A stretch of DNA of 9,124 nucleotides from DASQDT01 sp036380435 (GTDB lineage: Bacteria > Acidobacteriota > Blastocatellia > Pyrinomonadales > Pyrinomonadaceae), in contig DASVES010000251.1 of assembly GCA_036380435.1 (NCBI GenBank), positions 1-9,124 of the forward strand, written 5' to 3'. A program made the position numbers and the translations under genes. Within the stretch, counting starts at the first letter, position 1. Every line of letters begins with the position of its first letter. Below the pieces are notes generated by a model. The model saw only the letters and a list, made by a program, of their open reading frames with translations. It was not told the origin of the DNA and did no database searches. This document shows, in pieces, positions 1 through 5,805 of the stretch.

Positions 1-225
1 GCCGCTCGCGGCTTTTCTGCCGTCACGAATCTGAGTGACCGCGAGGCGGAGATTCTGCGCCTCATCGCGCTGGGCCACATCAACAAAGAGGTGGCCGCGC
101 GCCTCTCCCTGAGCGTCAAGACCGTCGAGGCTCACAAGGCCAACGCGATGCGTAAACTGGGCATGCAAAGCCGCGTGGACATCGTGCGCTACGCGCTCCT
201 GCAAGGCTGGCTGCAAGAATCCTGA
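1..225 (+). CDS. LuxR/NarL-family response regulator, C-terminal HTH domain (5' truncated by window edge)
   Basis: Frame 1 is open from the first base to a TGA at 223-225 and gives the last 74 residues. Residues about 10-66 form a LuxR-type HTH: the segment NLSDREAEILRLIALG is followed by NKEVAARLSLSVKTVEAHKA and then MRKLGM. The SVKTVEAHKANAMRKL stretch is the DNA-recognition helix of the NarL/FixJ class. In this family the HTH normally follows a phosphorylatable receiver domain, which would lie upstream of the window. The protein is therefore probably a cytoplasmic two-component transcription regulator; its targets cannot be inferred. A 7-bp inverted repeat (221-227 with 259-265) overlaps the stop codon, but it has no T-run and is weak as a terminator. 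The class is certain; the receiver domain is inferred from family architecture. Confidence 0.9.
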   Translation, partial: AARGFSAVTNLSDREAEILRLIALGHINKEVAARLSLSVKTVEAHKANAMRKLGMQSRVDIVRYALLQGWLQES

Positions 226-467
226 CGCCTCCCGAGCCGCCCCGGCGCATCCGCTCGCCGTCAGGGTAAAACCCTTGCCCCTTTCACTCACCTTCCCGAT
301 ATACGAAACTCGCCGTGTAAGGTAAAAACTAAACGCAATCGGCCCGCAAGGCGTAAGCGCCACGCTTCCCGCATTACCGGAGGCATGCGTTTGACGGCCG
401 ACTGTCTCGTTCGCTGTGTGCGGGGAGGAAACGGCCAGCCGGACACAGTGGGACGCCGGCGGAAGAC

Positions 468-496
468 GGGTGAAGTTTTGTCACGAGACTTCACCC
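468..496. repeat. 9-bp perfect inverted repeat in leader
   Basis: GGGTGAAGT (468-476) and ACTTCACCC (488-496) are exact reverse complements around an 11-nt spacer. It could be an RNA hairpin or an operator for a dimeric regulator. No T-run follows, so it is not a classic terminator. Confidence 0.5.
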
Positions 497-534
497 TTCC
501 ACCTCCGCTCCAGATAGTTTCGGAAATAGCAGCG

Positions 535-566
535 AAGTGCGGTTCGCTCACACAATTTCCGCACTT
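535..566. repeat. 8-bp perfect inverted repeat just before receiver start
   Basis: AAGTGCGG (535-542) and CCGCACTT (559-566) are exact reverse complements, with a further G-T pair outside. The stem ends seven bases upstream of the ATG at 574, so in RNA it could affect ribosome access. No Shine-Dalgarno sequence is visible at this start. Confidence 0.45.
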
Positions 567-573
567 TCCTACC

Positions 574-1035
574 ATGTCAACAGGAACGAGTTACAGCCCC
601 GGACCCGGCCCAACCGCCAATATTCAACGTGCGCCTATGCCGACGCAAACCCCCAATGCGTGCGTGATGGTAGCGGAAGATCACGAGGACACGCGCTTCC
701 TGCTGAGGACGATGCTTGAGATGCGCGGCGGCATCAGCGTGGTCGAAGCAGCAAACGGCGAGATGGCCCTTGCCTTAGCAATGAACGTGCATATCGACCT
801 CGTTCTGATGGACATCGACCTCCCGCTGCTCGACGGATATACGGTGACCCGACGCATTCGTGAACTCGCTTCCACGCATGAAATCCCGATTGTCATCATC
901 TCCGGCCACGCCCAGCCCGCGGCCGAAGCACTGGCGTTTGCCGCCGGCTGCACCGAATACCTCGTCAAGCCGTTTGCCTTAGTCAAACTTGGCAGCGTGC
1001 TGGAACGACACCTTTCACAGAGCAAAGCGAATTAG
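574..1035 (+). CDS. Stand-alone response-regulator receiver protein (CheY-like)
   Basis: From the ATG at 574 the product is 153 aa, with a Pro/Thr-rich tail of about 30 residues followed by one receiver domain. The acidic pair is in VMVAEDHEDTR (E35, D36). The phospho-acceptor is D80 in LVLMDIDLPLLDG. The switch Ser is S110 in VIISGHA, and the conserved Lys is K132 in EYLVKPF. No output domain follows, so it probably passes phosphate or acts by protein-protein contact in a two-component pathway. The start is uncertain: in-frame ATGs lie at 385, 574, 637 and 667, none with a well-spaced Shine-Dalgarno. I chose 574 because the sequence before it looks non-coding and contains two hairpins; 637 is also possible. 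The PYP-like gene starts 35 nt downstream, which suggests co-transcription. Confidence 0.88.
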   Translation: MSTGTSYSPGPGPTANIQRAPMPTQTPNACVMVAEDHEDTRFLLRTMLEMRGGISVVEAANGEMALALAMNVHIDLVLMDIDLPLLDGYTVTRRIRELASTHEIPIVIISGHAQPAAEALAFAAGCTEYLVKPFALVKLGSVLERHLSQSKAN

Positions 1036-1070
1036 ATAGGCCGCCCCCAGAGCGGTAGAGGATTTCCGTA

Positions 1071-1421
1071 ATGAGCAGTGTGATTTTTGCACCACAAAAA
1101 CTCTTCGGGATGCTCGAACTCGACGCGGCGGGCACGGTGCTCTATTCCAGATTGGAAGGCGAAGACAAGTCAGACGTTCCGGCGGCGAGTGTGGCGGGAC
1201 ATAATTTCTACTCCGAAGTCGCTCCCTTCCTGAACGTCGAAGAGTTTCAGCAACGTCTCGACATTTTCAACCAGAGCAGCGATCAGGCGCGGAGCTTTGT
1301 CTTCAACTGCGATTACGAAGACGGCGCAGTCCCCGTCAGAGTCCTTCTGGCGCGCATCAGCGGTCGTGTCAACGATGAGCGCATCAAATCATTGCTCGTG
1401 CATATCAAGAAAGCCGATTAA
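1071..1421 (+). CDS. PYP-like single PAS-domain protein lacking the chromophore cysteine
   Basis: This 116-aa protein is one PAS domain and aligns by eye with photoactive yellow protein (PYP) along its length. LFGMLELDAAGTVLY matches the N-terminal strands, GHNFYSEVAP matches GKNFFKDVAP of PYP, and the later FVFNCDYEDGAVPVRVLL matches the F-YTFDY...KVKVH strands. The PYP Tyr42 and Glu46 equivalents are present as Y25 and E29. The chromophore Cys69 is replaced by Phe (F53 in APFLN), so it cannot carry p-coumaric acid through the usual thioester. The only other Cys is C80, on a different strand. It is predicted to be a cytoplasmic sensory or protein-interaction module for an unknown ligand. AGAGG (1057-1061) lies 9 nt before the ATG and fixes the start. 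The receiver gene is 35 nt upstream and a strong hairpin follows. Confidence 0.8.
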   Translation: MSSVIFAPQKLFGMLELDAAGTVLYSRLEGEDKSDVPAASVAGHNFYSEVAPFLNVEEFQQRLDIFNQSSDQARSFVFNCDYEDGAVPVRVLLARISGRVNDERIKSLLVHIKKAD

Positions 1422-1450
1422 CCTTCCATCCAGGTCTGCTTAGACTTCGC

Positions 1451-1480
1451 ACGCGCCGACGCCGTCGGCGCGTCTTTCGT
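1451..1480 (+). terminator. Hairpin terminator after the receiver/PAS pair
   Basis: ACGCGCCGAC (1451-1460) and GTCGGCGCGT (1464-1473) form a perfect 10-bp GC-rich stem with a 3-nt GCC loop. The T-rich CTTTCGT follows. It sits 30 nt after the PAS gene stop and probably ends that transcript. The T-tract is interrupted, so it may be only moderately efficient. The following 187 bases up to the diguanylate cyclase start show no gene. Confidence 0.7.
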
Positions 1481-1667
1481 TAAGCGCATCATCAACCCCG
1501 CTTGTCGTCGCCCGCCCGCGTGTTTTAAAATTGAGACTGCACCCGGCCGGCGGTTTTCGGTTCTCCCGCCAGCCCTTGCCCCCTCCTCATAAACCGCGCG
1601 CCGCGTCTCGACCACGACCAATGAGAGTCGGGGTGCGTCTCGCGGCCCGTTCAGGGGCGATTCGTTT

Positions 1668-2651
1668 ATGAAACCAGAGTCGATGTTGGAGAAAGAGCGC
1701 GAGCCGGAGCAGGCGGCGGAAGAGCGGGCGTCCGTCATCCTTCTGGCGGACGACGAGCCGGTCAACCTCTCGCTCATCAAGCGGCGGCTGGAGTGGGAGA
1801 ACTACGAGATTCACACGGCGCAGGACGGGCGCGAGGCCGTGGCGCGCGCCCGCGAACTCCTCCCCGACCTGATCATCCTCGACGTGATGATGCCCATCAT
1901 GGACGGCCTTCAGGCGTGCCGCTTCCTCAAGGACGACGCCGCCACGCGCGACATCCCCGTCATCTTCCTCTCCGCGCTCGACGACATGGAGACGAAAGTC
2001 AGCGGCCTCTCTTTGGGCGCCAACGACTACATCTCGAAGCCTTTCCGCGCCGAGGAGCTGGTGGCGCGCGTCGGCGTCGCCATCCGCTTGAAGCGCGAGC
2101 GCGACCACCTGCGCGAGAGCGCCGAAGACGCGAGCCGCCGGGCCGAGGCCGCCAGCGAGATGTCGATGACCGACCCGCTGACTGGGCTGCTGAACCGCTA
2201 CGGGCTGCGGCGCTCGCTCCAGCACGAGTACGCCGAGGCGCGCCGCTACTCGCGCCCGCTGTCCTGCCTGATGATCGACCTCGACCACTTCAAGCGCGTC
2301 AACGACACGCACGGCCACGCGGCCGGCGACGCCGCGCTCATGCAGGTGGCGCGGGTGCTGACCGAGGCCGTGCGCGCCTCCGACGTGGTCTGCCGCTACG
2401 GCGGCGAGGAGTTTCTCGTGCTCGCGCCGGAGACGAGCGTCGAGGGCGCGCGCTCCCTCGGCGAGAAGATTCGCGCCGCGGCCACCGCCCGTCTCTTCGG
2501 CGACGGCGCCGCCGCCTTCCCGCTCACCTTCAGCGTCGGCGTCGCCCAACTCGGCCCCGGCGAGTCGGCCCACGACATGGTCGTCCGCGCCGACCACGCC
2601 CTCTACCACGCCAAGGAGGCGGGCCGCAACCGCGTCGAAGCAGCAGCGTGA
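1668..2651 (+). CDS. Receiver-GGDEF diguanylate cyclase (PleD-like response regulator)
   Basis: The 327-aa protein has a CheY-like receiver (about residues 22-140): ADDEP with D28/D29, phospho-acceptor D72 in LIILDVMMPIMDG, S102 and K124 in YISKPF. A charged helical linker (about 140-165) leads to a GGDEF domain (166-327). That domain starts with SMTDPLTGLLNR, has the metal-binding MIDLDHFKRVND, and carries the active-site loop GGEEF at 245-249. An RASD I-site (236-239) lies five residues before the loop, so product inhibition by c-di-GMP is expected. It should convert two GTP to c-di-GMP on phosphorylation, in the cytoplasm. AGGGG (1653-1657) is 10 nt before the chosen ATG; M6 at 1683 is an alternative start. 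Its cognate kinase is not visible. The stop is two bases from a large palindrome that probably ends transcription. Confidence 0.95.
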   Translation: MKPESMLEKEREPEQAAEERASVILLADDEPVNLSLIKRRLEWENYEIHTAQDGREAVARARELLPDLIILDVMMPIMDGLQACRFLKDDAATRDIPVIFLSALDDMETKVSGLSLGANDYISKPFRAEELVARVGVAIRLKRERDHLRESAEDASRRAEAASEMSMTDPLTGLLNRYGLRRSLQHEYAEARRYSRPLSCLMIDLDHFKRVNDTHGHAAGDAALMQVARVLTEAVRASDVVCRYGGEEFLVLAPETSVEGARSLGEKIRAAATARLFGDGAAAFPLTFSVGVAQLGPGESAHDMVVRADHALYHAKEAGRNRVEAAA

Positions 2652-2653
2652 AA

Positions 2654-2742
2654 AAGTGATAAGTGATGAGTGATAAGTGATAAGAAAGAAGAGGGTCGGC
2701 TTCTACTCTTTCTTATCACTTATCACTCATCACTTATCACTT
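2654..2742. repeat. Perfect 36-bp inverted repeat built from AAGTGAT heptamers
   Basis: Bases 2654-2689 are the exact reverse complement of 2707-2742, with a 17-nt loop. Each arm contains four tandem heptamers (AAGTGAT, AAGTGAT, GAGTGAT, AAGTGAT) followed by AAGAAAGA. It lies between two convergent genes. The + strand gene stops at 2651. The right arm enters the - strand pabB and supplies its last three codons (Ser-Asp-Lys) and its TGA. On RNA from either side it would fold into a very stable hairpin, so a bidirectional terminator role is plausible. The heptameric make-up is reminiscent of short tandemly repeated heptanucleotide families; whether other copies exist in the genome cannot be seen here. 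Confidence 0.95.
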
Positions 2743-3869
2743 AACAAAGCTGCCTTCGCGAGCGCCTCGTCGTATTCCTCGGCGGCGGCGGAGTCCCAGG
2801 TGATGCCGCCGCCCGTGCCGTACTCGGCCGCGCCCGTCTCCGAGTCGATGACGACCGTGCGGATGGCGACGTTGAAGACCGCCGCGCCGCCCGGCTCGAT
2901 GAGTCCGACGCTCCCGCAATAGACGCCCCTCGGAGAATCCTCCAGCGCCGCCACCAGACGCATCGTGCTCACCTTCGGCGCGCCCGTCACCGACCCCGAA
3001 GGGAAGAGCGCCGCCAGCACGTCTTCGAGCGTCGCGCCGTCGCGCAAGGTAGCCTCGACCGCCGAGGTCATCTGGAAGACGGTCGGGTACGTCTCGACGC
3101 GACAGAGTTCGCTTGCGCGCACCGACCCGGTCTCCGCGACCCGTCCCAGATCGTTACGCATCAGATCGACGATCATCACGTTCTCCGCGCGATTCTTCTC
3201 CGAGCCTTCGAGCCAGCGCGACTGCGCCGCGTCCTCCTCGGCGTTGCGCCCGCGCCGCGCCGTGCCCTTCATCGGCCGGGTGAGGATGCGCCGGCCCCGT
3301 TGGCGGAAGAAGAGTTCGGGGGAGGCGGAGAGGATTTTGTGGCGGCCGGTGTCGAGGAAGGCGCAGAAGTCGGCGCGCTGCCGGGCGCAGAGGTATCGGT
3401 AGAAGGCGAGGGCGTCGCCGGCGAAGTGTGCGCGCAGTCGGAAGGTGTAGTTCGTCTGGTAGGTGTCGCCGCGCGCGACGGCCTCACGCACCGCCGCGAC
3501 GCTCCGCTCGTAAGCGTGGCGGTCGATGGACGGCGACCAGTTTGAGACGCTGAAACGCGCTTGCTCGTCCTCCACCGGGCCGTGCGCGTCGGGCGCGTTG
3601 AAGAGTGCGAACCAGAGGAGCGGCAGCGCCGACGCCGACGCCGCGCTGTCGCGCACGACGAGCGATGAGTCGAACGCCGGGGCGGCCTCGTAGGCGATGA
3701 AGCCTCCCACGTAATACCCAGCGCCGACGGCCTCCTCGACGCGCCGCAGCGCGGGCCTGACCTCGCGGGGCGTGCGTGCTTCGACGACCTCGACGGGGCG
3801 CGAGAAGCAGAGTCGGCGGGGCTGGCCGCGCTCGTCGGCGAAGTCGAAGATCAGGGTGGGATAGTTCAC
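2730..3869 (-). CDS. pabB: Aminodeoxychorismate synthase component I (chorismate-binding, folate pathway)
   Basis: This 379-aa protein belongs to the chorismate-utilising family. It would form 4-amino-4-deoxychorismate from chorismate, with ammonia from a PabA-type glutaminase, on the route to p-aminobenzoate and folate. SASPELFF (181-188) precedes PMKGTARRG (199-207). Lys201 in the PxKGT motif is the PabB nucleophile position; anthranilate synthases have PIAGT there. Also seen are ENVMIVDLMRNDLGRV (229-244), PSGSVTGAPK (290-299), YCGSVG (317-322) and YGTGGGITWDS (350-360). The start is GTG at 3869 with a modest GAAGAG a few bases upstream. The protein ends at the natural end of the chorismate-binding domain, and its last residues are encoded by the 36-bp palindrome. 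No pabA or pabC is adjacent. It is separated from the upstream peptidase gene by 198 nt, so it is probably transcribed independently or by readthrough. Confidence 0.93.
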   Translation of the reverse strand: MNYPTLIFDFADERGQPRRLCFSRPVEVVEARTPREVRPALRRVEEAVGAGYYVGGFIAYEAAPAFDSSLVVRDSAASASALPLLWFALFNAPDAHGPVEDEQARFSVSNWSPSIDRHAYERSVAAVREAVARGDTYQTNYTFRLRAHFAGDALAFYRYLCARQRADFCAFLDTGRHKILSASPELFFRQRGRRILTRPMKGTARRGRNAEEDAAQSRWLEGSEKNRAENVMIVDLMRNDLGRVAETGSVRASELCRVETYPTVFQMTSAVEATLRDGATLEDVLAALFPSGSVTGAPKVSTMRLVAALEDSPRGVYCGSVGLIEPGGAAVFNVAIRTVVIDSETGAAEYGTGGGITWDSAAAEEYDEALAKAALLSDK

Positions 3870-3946
3870 CGAACTCTTCGTGTTTGGTACGACGTATTAA
3901 GGAACGTCCTACCTTGACTCGGATCGAGTGTGTAACGCAAGGCTAT

Positions 3947-4029
3947 TCACCGCAGAGACGCAGAGGACGCAGAGGAAGCGCGGAGGCTTGAATCAACTCT
4001 CTGCGTGAACTCCGCGTCCTCTGCGGTGA
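3947..4029. repeat. Imperfect inverted repeat of CGCAGAG-type units
   Basis: The outer arms TCACCGCAGAG (3947-3957) and CTCTGCGGTGA (4019-4029) are perfectly complementary. Inside, both arms continue with related units (ACGCAGAGGACGCAGAGGAA on the left; the complement of GGACGCGGAGTTCACGCAGAG on the right) with small shifts. The element lies 38 nt after the stop of the P1 peptidase gene and 77 nt before the pabB start, and could end the upstream transcript. The A/CGCAGAG periodic pattern looks like a dispersed intergenic repeat family, which is inference from pattern only. Confidence 0.75.
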
Positions 4030-4067
4030 GTCCAACTCTCCACACACTCAAGGGAGAGGCGCAGTCT

Positions 4068-5261
4068 CTACTTCGCCAGCCGGTTGTACTTTCTCAAAAC
4101 TTCGCGCAGGCGTTCGTGCGGGATGGCGTGGACGGTGTTGCCGTTGATGCCGCGCATCGTCTCGGCCGCGACCATGGCGTTGACTATCGCCTCCTCGGTC
4201 GCTTCGACGGCCGCGCGAAAGACCGGGTTGATGCGCTCGTTCGGGAGCATCGCGAGTTGCGCCGTGCCCGCGGTCTTGCTCACCTCGGCGGGGTTGGCCG
4301 TCGAGAAGGCGATGAAGATGTCGCCCGAGGAGTCCTCGCCCCGCCCGCCCATCACGCCGACGGCCAGCGCCACGCGCCGCGCGAGCCGCTTCAACTGGTG
4401 CGGCAGAAGCGGCGCATCCGTCCCCACCACGACGATGATCGACCCCTCGCCGTCCGCGCCCGTCTTGCCGCGCTCCGGCATGAGGTCTGTCAACTCCACC
4501 CCGACGGGCACGCCGGCAATCCGCAGCAGATCGCGCCGGCCGTAGTTGGCCTGCACGAGCGCGCCGACCACGAAGCCGCCGTTGTCCGCGTTAAGGACGC
4601 GCGAGGAGGTGCCCGTCCCGCCCTTGAAGCCGTGCGCGACCATCCCCGTCCCGCCGCCGACGTTGCCCTCGGCGACCGGCCCCGGCTTCGCGCCGTCGAG
4701 CGCCTGAAAGACGTGCTCGCGGCGGACGTGGAAGCCGTTGATGTCGTTCAAAAATCCATCCCACGTCTCGGCCACCACGGGCAGGCTGAAGTCGCCCGAG
4801 TAGCCCTCGCCCGTCCCGCGCCGCACGTTCCACTCGATAACGGCGTCGCGCACCACGCCGACGCTGTGCGTGTTCGTGATGAGAATCGGCGTCCCCAGTC
4901 CGCCCGACTCCTCGACCCACGTCGTCCCCGTCATCTCGCCGTTGCCGTTCAAGGTGTCCCACGCGGCGAAGACCCGTCCCTTGAAACTCTTCCCCTGCGG
5001 GAAGACGGCCGTGACGCCGGTGCGGACGGGGCCGCGCCCCATGACGAGCTTGCCCTCGCCCTCGACGAGCGTCACAAACCCGACCTCCACGCCGCGCACG
5101 TCCGTGATCGCGTTGAGCGGTCCCGGCGTGCCGTCGAAGGGGACGCCGAGGTCGCGCGCGCGCGGTCTGGTCTGCCCTTGCGCGCACGGCGCGGCGGCGA
5201 GCAGACACGTCGCCGCCAGAAGCGCGAGCAGGACTACTACGCGCAACACGACTTTTTTCAT
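4068..5261 (-). CDS. Exported P1-family (DmpA/BapA) N-terminal-nucleophile aminopeptidase
   Basis: The 397-aa product starts with a Sec signal peptide (MKK, then a hydrophobic stretch to about residue 24, likely cut near AQG/Q). The rest is a DmpA/BapA-type P1 peptidase: PGPLNAITDVRGVEVG (47-61), ITNTHSVG (128-135) and NVGGGTGMVAHGFKGGTGTS (200-219). The self-cleavage site is GEG-SIIVVVGTDAPLL, with Ser274 predicted as the nucleophile freed by cleavage after Gly273. The resulting beta chain of 124 residues matches the roughly 126 of DmpA. These enzymes remove N-terminal L- or D-residues, or beta-residues, from short peptides and amides; the exact substrate cannot be predicted. Export suggests a periplasmic role. 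GAGGA (5269-5273) lies 7 nt before the ATG and overlaps the stop of the upstream gene, with a gap of only 10 nt. The hydrophobic start lacks a lipobox (P or T precede the cysteines). Confidence 0.93.
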   Translation of the reverse strand: MKKVVLRVVVLLALLAATCLLAAAPCAQGQTRPRARDLGVPFDGTPGPLNAITDVRGVEVGFVTLVEGEGKLVMGRGPVRTGVTAVFPQGKSFKGRVFAAWDTLNGNGEMTGTTWVEESGGLGTPILITNTHSVGVVRDAVIEWNVRRGTGEGYSGDFSLPVVAETWDGFLNDINGFHVRREHVFQALDGAKPGPVAEGNVGGGTGMVAHGFKGGTGTSSRVLNADNGGFVVGALVQANYGRRDLLRIAGVPVGVELTDLMPERGKTGADGEGSIIVVVGTDAPLLPHQLKRLARRVALAVGVMGGRGEDSSGDIFIAFSTANPAEVSKTAGTAQLAMLPNERINPVFRAAVEATEEAIVNAMVAAETMRGINGNTVHAIPHERLREVLRKYNRLAK

Positions 5262-5271
5262 TCGACTATCC

Positions 5272-5721
5272 TCAGCCGCCCACGATCTTGCGATAGGACG
5301 CGTACAGGTCGGACAGGCGGTCTGCGGAAGCCGGGTCGCTTCTGGCGAGCAGCGTGATGATCTCGTCACGCTGCCCAAACAACGGCTGCACTCCCGCCCT
5401 CTGCGGCTGCGTGAGGACGGAAGCTTCGCCCCTGTCGGCCTCCGCCCGCAGTGACGTGTAGAACTCACTGGCGGCCTGACGCGCCGGCTCGTAGTCGCCC
5501 CGGCGCGCGTCAATCGCCGCCGACGCCAGATTACTCTGCATCCGGGCAAGCACCAGATGATGCCCCGACTCGGCCAGACTGCCGGCGCACTGACGAGCCT
5601 TAACCCACATCGGGACAAAGCCGAGCAAGAGACCGGCGAGCAGCACGGCCGTATAAATACCGACACGCTGAATCATCGGCGTTGACTTGATGGGTGCGGG
5701 TCGCACGTCTTCACTGCTCAT
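5272..5721 (-). CDS. Small single-pass membrane protein of unknown function
   Basis: I do not recognise this 149-aa protein. It has a short polar N-terminus (1-19), one transmembrane segment at about 20-41 (VGIYTAVLLAGLLLGFVPMW), and an Ala/Arg/Glu-rich, mostly helical C-terminal part without obvious catalytic motifs. The C-terminal half (about 60-145) could form a helical hairpin. The topology is probably N-in with the helical part outside, which would place it with the exported products on either side. The ATG at 5721 is chosen because AAGGAG (5727-5732) is 5 nt upstream; an earlier in-frame GTG at 5727 overlaps that site. It is 10 nt from the P1 peptidase gene and follows the lipoprotein gene by 42 nt, so it is firmly in the operon. 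Confidence 0.82.
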   Translation of the reverse strand: MSSEDVRPAPIKSTPMIQRVGIYTAVLLAGLLLGFVPMWVKARQCAGSLAESGHHLVLARMQSNLASAAIDARRGDYEPARQAASEFYTSLRAEADRGEASVLTQPQRAGVQPLFGQRDEIITLLARSDPASADRLSDLYASYRKIVGG

Positions 5722-5755
5722 AACCACTCCTTATCTAACTGCCCTACTTGGTTGG

Positions 5756-5805
5756 TTCGCCCGTCACGGTGAACTTTTTGGCGCTTCGCCCGTCACGGTG
5801 AACTT
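5756..5805. repeat. 21-bp direct repeat at the 3' end of the lipoprotein gene
   Basis: Bases 5756-5776 are repeated exactly at 5785-5805, separated by 8 bp (period 29). The first-encountered copy on the - strand encodes KFTVTGE of the lipoprotein. The second is read in another frame and ends the protein at TGA (5764-5766). Without the duplication the frame would continue GEPTK and stop at TAG (5744-5746). Confidence 0.9.

Larger units (their letters stand above)
226..573. other. Intergenic leader with two perfect inverted repeats upstream of the receiver gene
   Basis: I see no convincing gene in these 348 bases. An open frame does run in phase with the receiver gene from an ATG at 385, but its translation resembles no domain. 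GGAGG at 379-383 is only one base from that ATG. Two perfect inverted repeats occupy the downstream half: a 9-bp stem 468-476 with 488-496 (loop 11), and an 8-bp stem 535-542 with 559-566 ending seven bases before the ATG at 574. Neither is followed by a T-run. A weak sigma70-like pair exists (TTGCCC 275-280, TATACG 300-305, 19-bp spacer). The stems suggest a structured 5' leader, which is inference. Confidence 0.4.

Noticed and set aside
385..573. 63-residue N-terminal extension of the receiver protein
   Set aside because: No domain similarity, GGAGG only one base from the ATG, and two perfect hairpins in the region. It is kept only as an unresolved start.
1587..2609. 340-aa open frame on the - strand opposite the GGDEF gene
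   Set aside because: Low-complexity Val/Ala/Arg/Glu-rich translation with no motif. The + strand encodes an intact receiver-GGDEF protein.
2654..2742. CRISPR array, because of regular short repeats
   Set aside because: The units are contiguous heptamers without spacers and form a palindrome, and there are no cas genes.
2730..2760. PabB-PabC fusion truncated by the palindrome
   Set aside because: The protein ends at the normal end of the PabB domain and no pabC remnant is visible on the other side, so a lost fusion is not supported by this window.
5178..5261. Lipobox in the P1 peptidase signal sequence
   Set aside because: The cysteines at residues 19 and 26 are preceded by Thr and Pro, which do not fit the lipobox, so an ordinary signal peptidase I site is more likely.
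4005..5357. 450-aa open frame on the + strand opposite the P1 peptidase gene
   Set aside because: It is a high-GC shadow of the peptidase: Arg/His/Asp/Ala-rich, without recognisable domains. The opposite strand has clear family motifs and ribosome binding sites.
5262..5666. N-terminal extension of the P1 peptidase giving a 532-aa protein
   Set aside because: The extension overlaps the membrane-protein gene in another frame, lacks family similarity and would bury the signal peptide. The ATG at 5261 has GAGGA 7 nt upstream.
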